39,351 nucleotides of DNA from Verrucomicrobiota bacterium (lineage in GTDB: Bacteria; Verrucomicrobiota; Verrucomicrobiia; Limisphaerales; JACRJZ01): the NCBI GenBank assembly GCA_016219875.1, contig JACRJZ010000004.1:1-39351 (forward strand), read 5' to 3'. Numbering within the stretch: position 1 is the stretch's first letter; each line of letters opens with the position of its first letter. Both the position numbers and the translations under genes were made by a program. This document shows, piece after piece, positions 16,485 to 25,633 of this stretch. The notes beneath the pieces were generated by a model. It had not been told where the DNA came from and did no database searches. It worked only from the letters and a program-made list of their open reading frames with translations.

Positions 16485-17774
16485 CTACTCTGGAATCTTG
16501 TTAAACACCACCGGGTTCTCCCGAATCTTGAAGCGGATGGTTTCCACATCGACGCTCGGCCGGCCGGCGCGGGCGAACTTTTGTTTCTCGATGGTGGCTT
16601 CGGTGTTCACGGTGATGTTCTCCGACCCGACCGGCCGGTTGTTCCGGTTGGCCGGGGTCATCGACAGTTGATAGTTGTTGCCACTCTTCCGCCACGTTCC
16701 ACTGAACGACAGGCGGTGTTCGTTCGTGAGGTTTGGCCCGGCGGTGCCCTCAATGTTGGCAGGCAGCGTCACGGCGGCACGGTTGTCGAGCGTGGCGGTG
16801 AAGACGGCTCGCTCGTAACGGTCGGTGAGTTCCTTCCTGAGCTGCATCATGCGGGTCGTCCGCAGGTCCGGCTCTTGGGCCTTGGCCAGCTTAAGGCTGG
16901 CGGGAAAGTCATAGACCCACGTGCCCAGGATACGGTCGAGGTCGTACTTGGCGGACTTGCCGGTGGCGAGGTAGTTGGTCAGGTCCTTGAGGTCCACCGC
17001 CAGCAGTTCGGTCATGACCGCGGAGTTGGTGATGACTTCCTGGGTGCGGGCGTGGCTGAGGATGGCCGACGGATCGCGTTCGCTTTCCACCAGTCGCAAA
17101 TACTCCCGATCCGTGCCCATGCCTTGGAACACCGGCGTCTTCGCCAGGACGGCGAAGGGCGGATAGCTCCCGATGCGCCGGACCACGGCGCGGTTGTTGG
17201 CCACGAAACCGAGGGCATCCGCGATCTCGTAGTACCGTTCGGGGGCCGGATTGAGGCCGCCGACGGCTTTGTCCATGCCCGTGCTGCGGAGGTCCTCCGC
17301 CATTTTGGTGACGGCTTTCATCAGGTAGGAACTGCTCTCGCTGCCGCCGATCTGCGTGGTGAAGTAGCCGAGGGTGGAGATGACCAGGCAGGTGAGCAGG
17401 AAGTAAACCCAGCCGTTGATCAAGCCGAGGCACATCCCGGTGCGCCGGTTCATCCGTTCCCAGAGGGCGCGGATCGCGTCGGGCACGCGATACTTGTAAT
17501 GGTATTCCACTTTGCGATGCACGAAGGCCGCCGCCAGCTTGAAGACCACGCCCACCAGGTAGAAAGCGACGATGGTGCCGACGATCTGCTTGGTCCAATC
17601 GCGTTCGATGCCGATGAACGGCAACACCAGCATCACCAGCGGGGCCAGCGGGGCGGCGAACAGGACGCCGGCAAAGATGCCCACGAGCGAAAACGCCACT
17701 CTGATCGCGCCCTGCGAGTAGCCGGCCGAAGCCAGCGCCCCCAGCAGCAACAACGCAAGTATCCAAATGGTCAT
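16485..17774 (-). CDS. CvpA-like membrane protein with long C-terminal domain (429 aa)
   Basis: The first about 165 residues look like the CvpA/colicin V production family. There are four hydrophobic segments (about 1-20, 24-50, 66-88, 114-138) with a basic loop between the third and fourth. The rest (about 170-429) is soluble and not recognised; it includes a beta-rich end, LSFSGTWRKSGNNYQLSMTP. The start is the ATG at 17774, giving a hydrophobic N-terminus directly. The role is unknown; CvpA-like proteins are linked to envelope and secretion functions only loosely. It is divergent from the TIGR03790 gene across 133 bp that must hold both promoters. Confidence 0.7.
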   Translation of the reverse strand: MTIWILALLLLGALASAGYSQGAIRVAFSLVGIFAGVLFAAPLAPLVMLVLPFIGIERDWTKQIVGTIVAFYLVGVVFKLAAAFVHRKVEYHYKYRVPDAIRALWERMNRRTGMCLGLINGWVYFLLTCLVISTLGYFTTQIGGSESSSYLMKAVTKMAEDLRSTGMDKAVGGLNPAPERYYEIADALGFVANNRAVVRRIGSYPPFAVLAKTPVFQGMGTDREYLRLVESERDPSAILSHARTQEVITNSAVMTELLAVDLKDLTNYLATGKSAKYDLDRILGTWVYDFPASLKLAKAQEPDLRTTRMMQLRKELTDRYERAVFTATLDNRAAVTLPANIEGTAGPNLTNEHRLSFSGTWRKSGNNYQLSMTPANRNNRPVGSENITVNTEATIEKQKFARAGRPSVDVETIRFKIRENPVVFNKIPE

Positions 17775-17907
17775 GGCCGGAGATTAAGCACCGGCAGGGA
17801 AAAAAGCTCAAAGGAAAAGTTGTTGGCGGGACGGAGCAGCGCAGAGGAAGCAGCCGGACAATGGAATTGCCGGGCGCGGCCTTCTGAGGCAGAGTCCGCC
17901 GCAGCCC

Positions 17908-20547
17908 ATGCGCGTCAAATGGCACGAAGTTCCGACGGCGGCGCGGCCTCACGCCGGTCGCCGCCGAGTGAATCCGACCGCCTCTCGGAGCTTCCCGTGG
18001 CTGGCCGCGATGTTGGTGCTGCTCTTCCCGTCAGCCCCCCTTCTCGCCGCCGGCAGCGGCCTCAATGTCTTGGTCGTGGTCAACCAAGCCAGCAGCAATT
18101 CCGTGGCGCTGGGCAACCTCTACTGCGAGCGCCGCCAAGTGCCGCCGCAAAACGTCCTGCGCATCGACTGGCCGGGCGCCAACACCGAGTGGACGCGCGC
18201 TCAGTTCGAAACCATCCTGGCCGCGCCGCTGCGAGCGGCGGTCGCCGAGCGCGGCCTGGCCGGGCAGGTTGACTTCGTCGCGCTGAGCCTGGACATCCCG
18301 TTTCTGGTCAAGGACAACACCGGCGCGAACAGCACCACCTCCGCGCTCTTCTACGGTTTCAAGACGAACGATCCGAACGTGACCGGCGTCTGTTCGTTGC
18401 CCCGGTGGACCACCAATTTCTACGCGAACACTGAGTCGCCCTTCCGCCTGGTCGGCCCCGGCGCCGGCTCGAACACGTTCCTGGCCACCCTGCTCACCGC
18501 GTACGATTTCGCCCAGGCCACGCGCCTCGTGCAGCAGGGCGTGGACGGCGACAGTTCTTTCCCCACCCAGACGGTGTTGCTGGCGAAAACCACCGACCCC
18601 GCCCGCACCGTGCGCTACTGGGAGTTTGACAACGCGGTCTTCAACACCCGCCTGGCCGGGCGCCCGCTGCTGGTCCGCACCAACTCGAATCAAACCGACG
18701 GGTTGAGCGATCTCTTCGGAATGCAGACGGGACTCGCCAATTACGACTTCAGGACCAACACGTTTCTCCCGGGCGCCATCGCCGACACGCTCACCTCTTA
18801 CGCTGGCGTGCTGTTTGGACCGAATTCCCAGACGCCGTGTCTGGAGTTCATCCGTGCCGGCGCCAGCGGCAGTTACGGCACGGTGGTTGAACCGTGCAAC
18901 TACCTGGCGAAGTTTCCCGATCCTCAACTCTACTTCGTTCAGGCGCGCGGTTTCAGTCTGGCCGAGTGCTACTACCAGAGCTTGGTGTCGCCCTACATGG
19001 GCGTGATCGTGGGCGAGCCGCTCTCCGCCGCCTTCGCGCAACGAGGCGAGGCCGCGTGGGTCAAGCTCCCGCCCGGCGCGCGCTTCACCGGCACGACGAA
19101 CCTCGCCGTCGTCTTCACGGCCAGCGACACGGCGCATCCGCTGCAGCAGGTGGACCTCTTCCTCGACGGCACGCTGGCGTTCACCGTGACGAACATCCTT
19201 CCCGAAGCCGGCAATGTGCTCAGCGTGCGACTCAACGACCATCGGGTGAGCTTCACCGTGCCGGCCAACGCCACGCTGCAGTCGCTGGCCGTGGCCCTGG
19301 CGGACAGGTTGAACCTCGTCTCCAACACGACAAAGGTGACCGCCGCCGCGGTCGGGGACCGGATCGAACTTCAGTCGCTCGATCTCACCCAACCAGGCAG
19401 CGCGGTGTCGGTCAGCGTCAGCAACGCGGTGGGGAGCGCCGGCGCGCTCACTGCCTCGGTCCGCGCCGCGCGCAGCAACTTCCTCGACTCCGTGGCGCAC
19501 GGGGTGCGCTTGCTCACCGTTCGAAAAACGCCGCGCGTCGGCGACTGGCTGCGCCTGGAACTCACCAAGACGAACGGCGCAACGATTTCCCTGGCCGTCA
19601 CCAACCTGGACACCAACGGCACTCTCTCCCAACTGACCGGGACCTTGCTCGCCATGGTGAACGGGCACGCGGACCTCCAGGGGTCTGACGGCGTGGTGGC
19701 CGAGGATTTCGCCAGTTCCGAATCCTCGGGCGTCAGCGAGTGCGAATTCATTCTGCGCGCCCGCAGCCCCGGCTGGAACGAGGCGCAAATCCTCTCGGTG
19801 TTCAAGGGCTCGCTCTGGTTCTCCTTTCCCCAGAGCGCGACCAACCGACTGGATGAAAACCTCTCCGACCTGCGCCCGCGCAATCACCTCTTCCTCACAG
19901 CAGGGGCGATCCACTTGACCGTGGGATTCCCGCTCGCCACCACCGCGTTGGCCGACGGCTGGCATGAACTCACCGCCGTCGCTTACGAAGGCAGCCACGT
20001 CCGCACCCAGACCCGGGCCACGTTGCCGGCGCTCATCGGCAACACGCCACTGGCGGCCACGCTCACGACCTCCGCCAGCCTCGGCGTGGCGGCGTTGAGC
20101 GACACGCTGCTGTTTGGCGTCGCCGCCAATACGAACGCCATCGCCACAGTGGAGTTGCTCAGTACCGGCGGCTCGCTGGGAGTTGTGAGCAACCAGGCGG
20201 ACACGGAGTTCGCGGTGGCGGCCGCCCACCTCGGCGCGGGCCTGCATCCGTTCTGCGCCGTGGTCGCGGATTCGTCCGGCCACCGGTATCGCACGGAGAC
20301 GAAGTGGATTCGGATTTCGGACGCGCCCGCCGTGCCTTGGTTCGCGGTGTCACTGGGCCTGAACCCGATCCGGCTCCGGTGGCCTTCCGTAGCCGGGCAC
20401 AGTTACGACGTGTTGAGTTCGGAGGAGGCGACAAACCCGTTCGCTGTGCGGACCACGTTGTCGGCGACGAACACGGGCCTGCTGGAGTGGACTGAACCCG
20501 ACCCCAACGTGACGACACGATTCTATCGCGTGCGAATTGTCCCATGA
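17908..20547 (+). CDS. TIGR03790 family secreted protein (879 aa)
   Basis: A signal peptide (hydrophobic 31-48, LLFPSAPLLAAG) is followed by a TIGR03790 domain (about 50-375). It opens with LNVLVVVNQASSNSVALGN and RRQVPPQNVLRI, contains DFVALSLDIPF and ends with VIVGEPLSAAF. The function of this family is not established. The remaining 500 residues are beta-rich, ending in a module with SYDVLSSEEATNPF and RFYRVRIVP, the same type as the N-terminal module of the RCC1 protein at 34072. The ATG at 17908 gives a long n-region; ATG codon 35 is an alternative. Its stop overlaps an in-frame ATG for the next gene (ATGA, 20544-20547), suggesting co-expression with the HzsA-related protein. Confidence 0.85.
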   Translation: MRVKWHEVPTAARPHAGRRRVNPTASRSFPWLAAMLVLLFPSAPLLAAGSGLNVLVVVNQASSNSVALGNLYCERRQVPPQNVLRIDWPGANTEWTRAQFETILAAPLRAAVAERGLAGQVDFVALSLDIPFLVKDNTGANSTTSALFYGFKTNDPNVTGVCSLPRWTTNFYANTESPFRLVGPGAGSNTFLATLLTAYDFAQATRLVQQGVDGDSSFPTQTVLLAKTTDPARTVRYWEFDNAVFNTRLAGRPLLVRTNSNQTDGLSDLFGMQTGLANYDFRTNTFLPGAIADTLTSYAGVLFGPNSQTPCLEFIRAGASGSYGTVVEPCNYLAKFPDPQLYFVQARGFSLAECYYQSLVSPYMGVIVGEPLSAAFAQRGEAAWVKLPPGARFTGTTNLAVVFTASDTAHPLQQVDLFLDGTLAFTVTNILPEAGNVLSVRLNDHRVSFTVPANATLQSLAVALADRLNLVSNTTKVTAAAVGDRIELQSLDLTQPGSAVSVSVSNAVGSAGALTASVRAARSNFLDSVAHGVRLLTVRKTPRVGDWLRLELTKTNGATISLAVTNLDTNGTLSQLTGTLLAMVNGHADLQGSDGVVAEDFASSESSGVSECEFILRARSPGWNEAQILSVFKGSLWFSFPQSATNRLDENLSDLRPRNHLFLTAGAIHLTVGFPLATTALADGWHELTAVAYEGSHVRTQTRATLPALIGNTPLAATLTTSASLGVAALSDTLLFGVAANTNAIATVELLSTGGSLGVVSNQADTEFAVAAAHLGAGLHPFCAVVADSSGHRYRTETKWIRISDAPAVPWFAVSLGLNPIRLRWPSVAGHSYDVLSSEEATNPFAVRTTLSATNTGLLEWTEPDPNVTTRFYRVRIVP

Positions 20548-20616
20548 ACACCTTTGACCGGCCCTCACGACAACGGCCTCCGCGGCCGCTGTGGAAACGT
20601 CTCTTTGTAGCGGGGC

Positions 20617-20738
20617 AATTTCAAAACCCTGTCGCAGCCGACGTGAGGAGGCTCCAACTCCAATCTGCAATCTGCAATCTGCAATCCGCAATCGAAGTGA
20701 GCCTCCTCACGTCGGCTGCTACCGTTTTGAAGGAGGCT
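20617..20738. repeat. R2 hairpin copy A, supplying the Shine-Dalgarno of the HzsA-related gene
   Basis: The left arm 20617-20654 (CGCAGCCGACGTGAGGAGGC core) pairs with the right arm 20699-20731 (GCCTCCTCACGTCGGCTGCT core). The 44-nt loop holds four tandem AATCTGC/AATCCGC units, unlike the 17-nt loops of the other copies. The right edge ends AAGGAGG at 20730-20736, five bases before the GTG at 20742. Confidence 0.85.
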
Positions 20739-20741
20739 TTG

Positions 20742-23700
20742 GTGTTCTCGCTCCTTGCTGCCTCGCTTGCCGCTGGAGCGGACGTAGGACGACCGGAGAT
20801 CTTGCTCGCGGGCCGGCCGGCGCCGGTTCCGAGTTCGGCGGTGTGCGGATTCGTGTTCTTGGCCCACGACACAGGACCGCAGGCGGTGTTCACAGAGCGC
20901 CCGGGGAGTTGCCTTCTGAGCCTCGAAGCAGGCGAGGAGGTTCAAATCGTGATTCCGCTCCGAGGATTCTCCAACACCCTCGTCGCGTCAGCCCAAGCGG
21001 TGGCTGAAGGCGCCGGCCAAGCCACCGTGTCTCTCTCACTCGGTGGGGCGCGCGACCAACACGCGGTCCTGTCGGAAGGCGTGGCGTCGCTCAACCTCTC
21101 CGCGCCGGCGGGCTCCACGAACCTGGCGCTGCGTTTGACGGCCACCGCGTTGAAGGCGGGCGCGGCCGTGCGCTGGCGGAACGTGCGTCTCGCGTGCGGG
21201 GACCGACAGATCGACGTGTCCCTCTGGCCCGGAAGTGGCGACGTGGAGGCTTGCCCCGCCCGCGTGTTGCCGCCGATGCGGAAGCCGATCCAGGAGGCCC
21301 TGATCGAATGGGACTGGCGGATGCAGGACGGGATCGGGACGGAGCGGGAGCCGCGGAGTTACGCCGCGGCGCTGGAGCGGTTGCTGCCGCGCGGCGAAGC
21401 TTTGCTCCACGACTTGTCCGCCGCGGGCGTGGAACTGGCGGACCTGCCCGCACGCTGGCGCAGCCTGCAGCAACAGCAGCAGCGACTCGTCGGCGCCGCC
21501 GCGGATGAAGCTCAACCTTTGGCGATAAGCACAAGGACATCACCAGCGGGTGAAGGCCGGTCTGGTGGGGCGAGCGTACTCGCGAGCCGCGGGGCCAGGC
21601 AAGCAGACGGCTCGCGAGTACGCTCGCCCCACCAACCAGCCTCAAACTCCGTAATGATCGCGGCGGACGAGGCGCGCTGGGAAGAGTTGTGGAGGGCCGC
21701 GCATCGGTTGCGGCGCGAGATCGTCTTCGCCAACCCGCTCGCGCGCACCGGCCCGCTGGGCTTCATCAAACAAGCGCCGGGCATCTTCAGTCATCAACTC
21801 ACCCAGTACTACGGCAGTTGCGCGCGACCGGGCGGCGGCGTGTTTGTGCTGACGGAACCGGGGCGTTCCATGACCTGCCGTGAGCTGGCGGGAAGCGGGT
21901 TGCCGCTGGGCAGTTTCCAACACCTGGACGCGGCCTGGGACGGCAGCCGGCTCTTGTTCGCCTCTTGCCGCGCCGCCACGACGCCGCGGAACCGCGAAGA
22001 GTGCCTCGATCGCTTTTACCATTTGTTCGAAGTGAAACCCGACGGCACGGGCCTGCGCCAGTTGACCGATGGACCGGCGGACGATTTCGCTCCACGCCAT
22101 CTGCCCAACGGGAAAATCGTCTTCGTCTCCACGCGGCGCGGCGGGTTTCATCGCTGTGGCCGTGGGCCGTGCGCGGTTTATACGCTGACGGAAGCGGACG
22201 CCGACGGGGCGCATCCGCGGACGATTTCTTTTCACGAGACGCACGAGTGGGACCCGGCGGTGCTGCACGACGGACGCCTCATTTATACGCGTTGGGATTA
22301 CGTGGACCGCCACGCCGTTTACTACCAGCAACTCTGGACCGTGCGGCCCGGCGGCAGTGACGTGCGGGCCTTTTACGGGAACAACACGTTCAACCCCGTC
22401 GGCATCTGGGAGGCCCAGGCCGTGCCCGGCTCCGACCGCGTCATGGCCACCGCCGGCGCCCATCACGCCATGACGGCGGGATCGATCATCCTGCTCGACA
22501 CGACGCGCGGCATGGATGGCCCGGAGCCGATCACGCGCTTGACGCCGGACGCGCTCTTCCCGGAGAGCGAAGCGCCGGTCGTGCTCCAGCCCAACGGCGC
22601 GTGGCACGCTCCCGCCGGGGTGAGCCGGCCGCCGACGGTTCCCGCGGAAGCGGCGCGCTGGCCCGGTCATTGTTATCGCTCGCCCTGGCCGCTCTCGGAG
22701 AAGTTCTTCCTGGTCGCCTACAGCTTCGACGCGCTGATCGGCGAGCCGACGTGGAACCGGGCGAACATGTTTGGCCTGTATCTGGCCGACGCCTTTGGGA
22801 ACAAGGAACTGCTCTTCCGCGACCTGAACCTCTCCAGTCTCTGGGCCGTGCCGCTGCGGGCGCGGACGCCACCGGTGCGGCTGGCGGCCGATGCAGAGGA
22901 GGAGTTGAAGGGCGAGGGGACTTTCTTCATGGAGAATGTGAATGCGAGTTGGCCGGCGTTGCCGCGGGAGCCAATCACCCGCTTGCGGATCGTGCAAGTG
23001 CTGCCCAAATCGACGCCCCACGCCAACGAGCCGACCGTTGGTTTGCCTAGCGCCTCGCCCGGCAAACAAGTCCTCGGCACGGTGCCGGTCGAGGCCGACG
23101 GCTCGGCGTTCTTCCGCGCGCCGGCGGGGATTCCGTTGGCCTTCCAGGCGCTCGACGCGCGCGGGCAGGCGGTGCAGATCATGCGCAGCCTCACGTGTCT
23201 GCAGCCGGGCGAGCGGGCGTCGTGCCTCGGCTGCCACGAGCCGCGCGACTCCGCGCCGTCCGCCGGGCGATCGGCGATGGCGCTACGGCGTCCGCCGTCG
23301 CCCATCACGCCCGGCCCCGACGGCTCGAATCCGTTGAGCTATCCGCTGCTCGTCCAGCCGGTGCTCGACCGCAAGTGCGTGAGCTGCCACAACGCAGCGA
23401 AGCCGGAGGGCAAAGTGCTGCTCACCGGCGAAGCTCAAGGCCGCTACACCGTTTCCTACAACGTGCTCGCACCGCTCGTTCCGTGGTCGGCCTGGGGCGG
23501 GAAGCCTGGAGATTTCCGCCAGGTGAACGCCGAGCCGGTGACACCGCCGGACTTCTTTGGCGCGCGGGGCTGCAAGCTAATGAAGCACCTGCTCGCCGGC
23601 CATTACGACGTAAAGCTGGACGCGGAAGATGTCGAGCGGCTGGCGACTTGGATGGACGCCAACGCGCTGTTCTACGGAACGTTTGACCCGCACGATCAGG

Positions 23701-23747
23701 CCCGGCAGCAGCTTGGGCAGCGCATCGCGGGGCCGAAGGTGCAGTGA
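20742..23747 (+). CDS. HzsA-related dihaem protein with beta-propeller-like core (1001 aa)
   Basis: It resembles HzsA-related proteins, named after the hydrazine synthase alpha subunit; hydrazine synthesis itself is not implied. Two c-type haem motifs are present: CLGCH (828-832) and CVSCH (879-883). The centre has TolB/PD40-like propeller blades (FDAAW... type; HLPNGKIVFVSTRR, LHDGRLIYTRWDY). The GTG at 20742 is preferred: AAGGAGG lies 5 bases upstream and translation gives an immediate signal peptide (FSLLAASLAAGADVG). The ATG at 20544, coupled to the previous stop, would add 66 residues encoded by repeat R2 and lacks a signal peptide. A 27-bp-arm palindrome is read in frame near residues 274-298. 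Export is needed for haem attachment. The redox partner and substrate are unknown. Confidence 0.85.
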   Translation: MFSLLAASLAAGADVGRPEILLAGRPAPVPSSAVCGFVFLAHDTGPQAVFTERPGSCLLSLEAGEEVQIVIPLRGFSNTLVASAQAVAEGAGQATVSLSLGGARDQHAVLSEGVASLNLSAPAGSTNLALRLTATALKAGAAVRWRNVRLACGDRQIDVSLWPGSGDVEACPARVLPPMRKPIQEALIEWDWRMQDGIGTEREPRSYAAALERLLPRGEALLHDLSAAGVELADLPARWRSLQQQQQRLVGAAADEAQPLAISTRTSPAGEGRSGGASVLASRGARQADGSRVRSPHQPASNSVMIAADEARWEELWRAAHRLRREIVFANPLARTGPLGFIKQAPGIFSHQLTQYYGSCARPGGGVFVLTEPGRSMTCRELAGSGLPLGSFQHLDAAWDGSRLLFASCRAATTPRNREECLDRFYHLFEVKPDGTGLRQLTDGPADDFAPRHLPNGKIVFVSTRRGGFHRCGRGPCAVYTLTEADADGAHPRTISFHETHEWDPAVLHDGRLIYTRWDYVDRHAVYYQQLWTVRPGGSDVRAFYGNNTFNPVGIWEAQAVPGSDRVMATAGAHHAMTAGSIILLDTTRGMDGPEPITRLTPDALFPESEAPVVLQPNGAWHAPAGVSRPPTVPAEAARWPGHCYRSPWPLSEKFFLVAYSFDALIGEPTWNRANMFGLYLADAFGNKELLFRDLNLSSLWAVPLRARTPPVRLAADAEEELKGEGTFFMENVNASWPALPREPITRLRIVQVLPKSTPHANEPTVGLPSASPGKQVLGTVPVEADGSAFFRAPAGIPLAFQALDARGQAVQIMRSLTCLQPGERASCLGCHEPRDSAPSAGRSAMALRRPPSPITPGPDGSNPLSYPLLVQPVLDRKCVSCHNAAKPEGKVLLTGEAQGRYTVSYNVLAPLVPWSAWGGKPGDFRQVNAEPVTPPDFFGARGCKLMKHLLAGHYDVKLDAEDVERLATWMDANALFYGTFDPHDQARQQLGQRIAGPKVQ
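21563..21634. repeat. Perfect 27-bp-arm palindrome inside the HzsA-related gene
   Basis: Arms 21563-21589 and 21608-21634 (core GGGGCGAGCGTACTCGCGAG) match exactly as inverse complements around an 18-nt loop. The frame stays open and encodes an Arg/Ser/Ala-rich segment that includes GASVLASRGA. Sequence just outside the arms also shows loose inverse symmetry (AAGGCCGGTC and ACCAGCCTC), so the inserted unit may be longer. Confidence 0.9.
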
Positions 23748-23780
23748 AGTCCTCCGCGTCACGCCTCAAGTCCTGCCCGG

Positions 23781-23951
23781 CGGTAGCGCAGGCTCTCCAG
23801 CCTGCTGTATCGCAGGTTTTCAACCTGCTCGCCGTGTTCTGGCGCAGACGCGAGGCCCTCGCCCACGCCGCGAGCCAAATCCGGCCCTGCCGACTGAAAG
23901 TCGGCGCTACGGCAGGCTGGAAAGCCTGCCCTACAGGTCTGCCGTAGCACG
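23781..23951. repeat. R4 palindrome cluster between convergent genes
   Basis: GGTAGCGCAGGCTCTCCAGC and CGCAGGTTTTCAACCTGC (about 23781-23831) face the inverse units GACTGAAAGTCGGCGCTACG and GGCAGGCTGGAAAGCCTGCC (about 23892-23932). The cluster fills the 269-bp gap between the HzsA-related and Agl23-like genes, which converge, so it may end transcription from both sides. No gene is seen. Confidence 0.75.
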
Positions 23952-24016
23952 CTCTGCACGTACTCGGCGGGTCGCCCGCGCCACCCAGTTTCAAAGCCGG
24001 GCGGAGGCACCCGGCA

Positions 24017-25633
24017 TCACTTCTGCCCTTCCACCGCTCGCTTGAGTTCTTTGTTCTGCCGGCTGTCCACGTAGCGTTTCCAGAGGCCCGATTCCACGTA
24101 GAGTTCCAGGAACGGTGGAGCGCGCTGGCTGAAGGCCACCGGTGGACGCAGGCTGAAGATGCCGGCCATCCAGTGGGACTCCTCGACTTTCTCCTCCACG
24201 GCGGCCTGGAACTTCGCCCCGACGATCATCACCGGGGCGCGCGGGTCGTCCGGCAGCTTGTCCCACCAGCCGACTTGCTTGAACTGCCGCAGATACCAAG
24301 GCAGCGGCCAGTAATCGCCGCCCGGCATCATGACCTTGATCAGCATCTGGTCGCCGTCCGGATGCACGTTGGCGATGGCCTGGACTTTCTCCACCAGCTC
24401 CAGAAGGTCGGGCGAGGTCTGCGCAAAGACGTACGGGTTTCGCCGATCCGCCGGGTTGACGAAGCTGGTCTGAATGGACTCCCAGACCAAATGCCCCGAC
24501 AGCAACGCCAACGCGGCCCCCACCAGCGCCTGCGCCGACCGCCACGTCCGCCAGTGCAACAACACCGAAGCGCCGAGGCCGGCCAGCAGAATCCAGCCGT
24601 GCAAAAAACTCAGCGCGCACCACGGCGTCTTGTAAGGGATCGCACAGTAAGCCGCCGTCAGCAGCCCGGTGTAGAACGCGAGGAAGCAGACGAACGAACG
24701 ACGCGCCTCGGGCAACCCTTTCCCGCGCAGCGCGGCCACGAAACCGATCGCCGCCAGAATGAGGATGAACGCCTCGGTCCACACCGGCCCCCGCCCTTGG
24801 TGGAACCACAACAGCCGTTCCAGGTAAAAATGCCACGGGTAGATTTGCGGCGACGCCCCGCTGGCGCGATTCAGCCACGGCAGGTACGTCCGCACGGCGT
24901 CCGGCAGGCCACTGAGGTTCGTGAAGAACGAGGAGAAGAAGACCGCCGCCACCCCCGCCGCCGTCAACAGCGCCAACAGCGCGTGCCGCCAATTCCAGAG
25001 ACGCCGAAGCACGGAAGTCCCGTCCGCCTGGCGCTGGCGCCAAGCATTCCACGCCGGCGTCAGCAGAGCGGCGCCGGCCATCGCGGCGAGCGTGATCACG
25101 AAGGTTTCCTTGGTCGCGTACATCAGCCCCGCCGCCCCGCCCGCCAGCGCGGCCCAGCCGGCCCGTTTCGTCTGCGTATAGCGCCAGCCCGCCGCCAGCA
25201 ACAGCGCGGTGAAACTCACCAGCAACATCTCGTGGATGAAGTAGCGGCTGTAGAAGACCATCGCCGGCGAGAGGGCCGTCAGCACGCCCGCGAACAACGT
25301 GGCCGCCCGCCCTAGTCCGTCCTTAAGCAACCAGAGCAAGAGGACCATCGCCGCACAGAAGATCACGGGCACCACGCGGAGGGTGCCTTCCTTGACCTGC
25401 GCAAAACTCTTCGCCCCGCTCAGCCAGAGGGCCGGCAGCGCGGCATAGAGCAACACCGGGCCGTGGTACTCATCGGGATCGTAGCGGTACTCCCCCTTCT
25501 CCCACAGACTCTGCAGCTTGATGGCGTTGACGGCCTCGTCGTTGTGCATGGGCCGCGCGTCCATTTGCGGCAACCGCAACGCCAGCGCGCCCGCGGTCAC
25601 CACCAGCAACGCGAAGCCCAGCCAGCGGTTCAT
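24017..25633 (-). CDS. Agl23/TIGR03663-like polytopic membrane protein (538 aa)
   Basis: The N-terminus has a membrane segment followed by RPMHNDEAVNA, the acidic periplasmic loop typical of TIGR03663 and of GT-C glycosyltransferases. Roughly eleven hydrophobic segments follow, including FYSRYFIHEMLL and YKTPWCALSFLHGWILLAG, then a soluble C-terminal domain (about 390-538). Members are annotated as flippase-associated Agl23-like proteins, and a lipid-linked sugar donor is expected from the fold. Its ATG overlaps the upstream gene's stop (TCAT on the plus strand, 25630-25633), so it is coupled to the discoidin-like pair. It may act on glycans those proteins bind; this is inference. Confidence 0.85.
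   Translation of the reverse strand: MNRWLGFALLVVTAGALALRLPQMDARPMHNDEAVNAIKLQSLWEKGEYRYDPDEYHGPVLLYAALPALWLSGAKSFAQVKEGTLRVVPVIFCAAMVLLLWLLKDGLGRAATLFAGVLTALSPAMVFYSRYFIHEMLLVSFTALLLAAGWRYTQTKRAGWAALAGGAAGLMYATKETFVITLAAMAGAALLTPAWNAWRQRQADGTSVLRRLWNWRHALLALLTAAGVAAVFFSSFFTNLSGLPDAVRTYLPWLNRASGASPQIYPWHFYLERLLWFHQGRGPVWTEAFILILAAIGFVAALRGKGLPEARRSFVCFLAFYTGLLTAAYCAIPYKTPWCALSFLHGWILLAGLGASVLLHWRTWRSAQALVGAALALLSGHLVWESIQTSFVNPADRRNPYVFAQTSPDLLELVEKVQAIANVHPDGDQMLIKVMMPGGDYWPLPWYLRQFKQVGWWDKLPDDPRAPVMIVGAKFQAAVEEKVEESHWMAGIFSLRPPVAFSQRAPPFLELYVESGLWKRYVDSRQNKELKRAVEGQK

Noticed and set aside
18031..20283. 750-codon minus-strand open frame across the first TIGR03790 gene
   Set aside because: It is antisense to a gene with a signal peptide and family motifs; its own translation has no recognisable domain.
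20742..23747. Hydrazine synthase (anammox) function
   Set aside because: Only one HzsA-related gene with no beta/gamma subunits or other anammox genes; such relatives are common in non-anammox bacteria.
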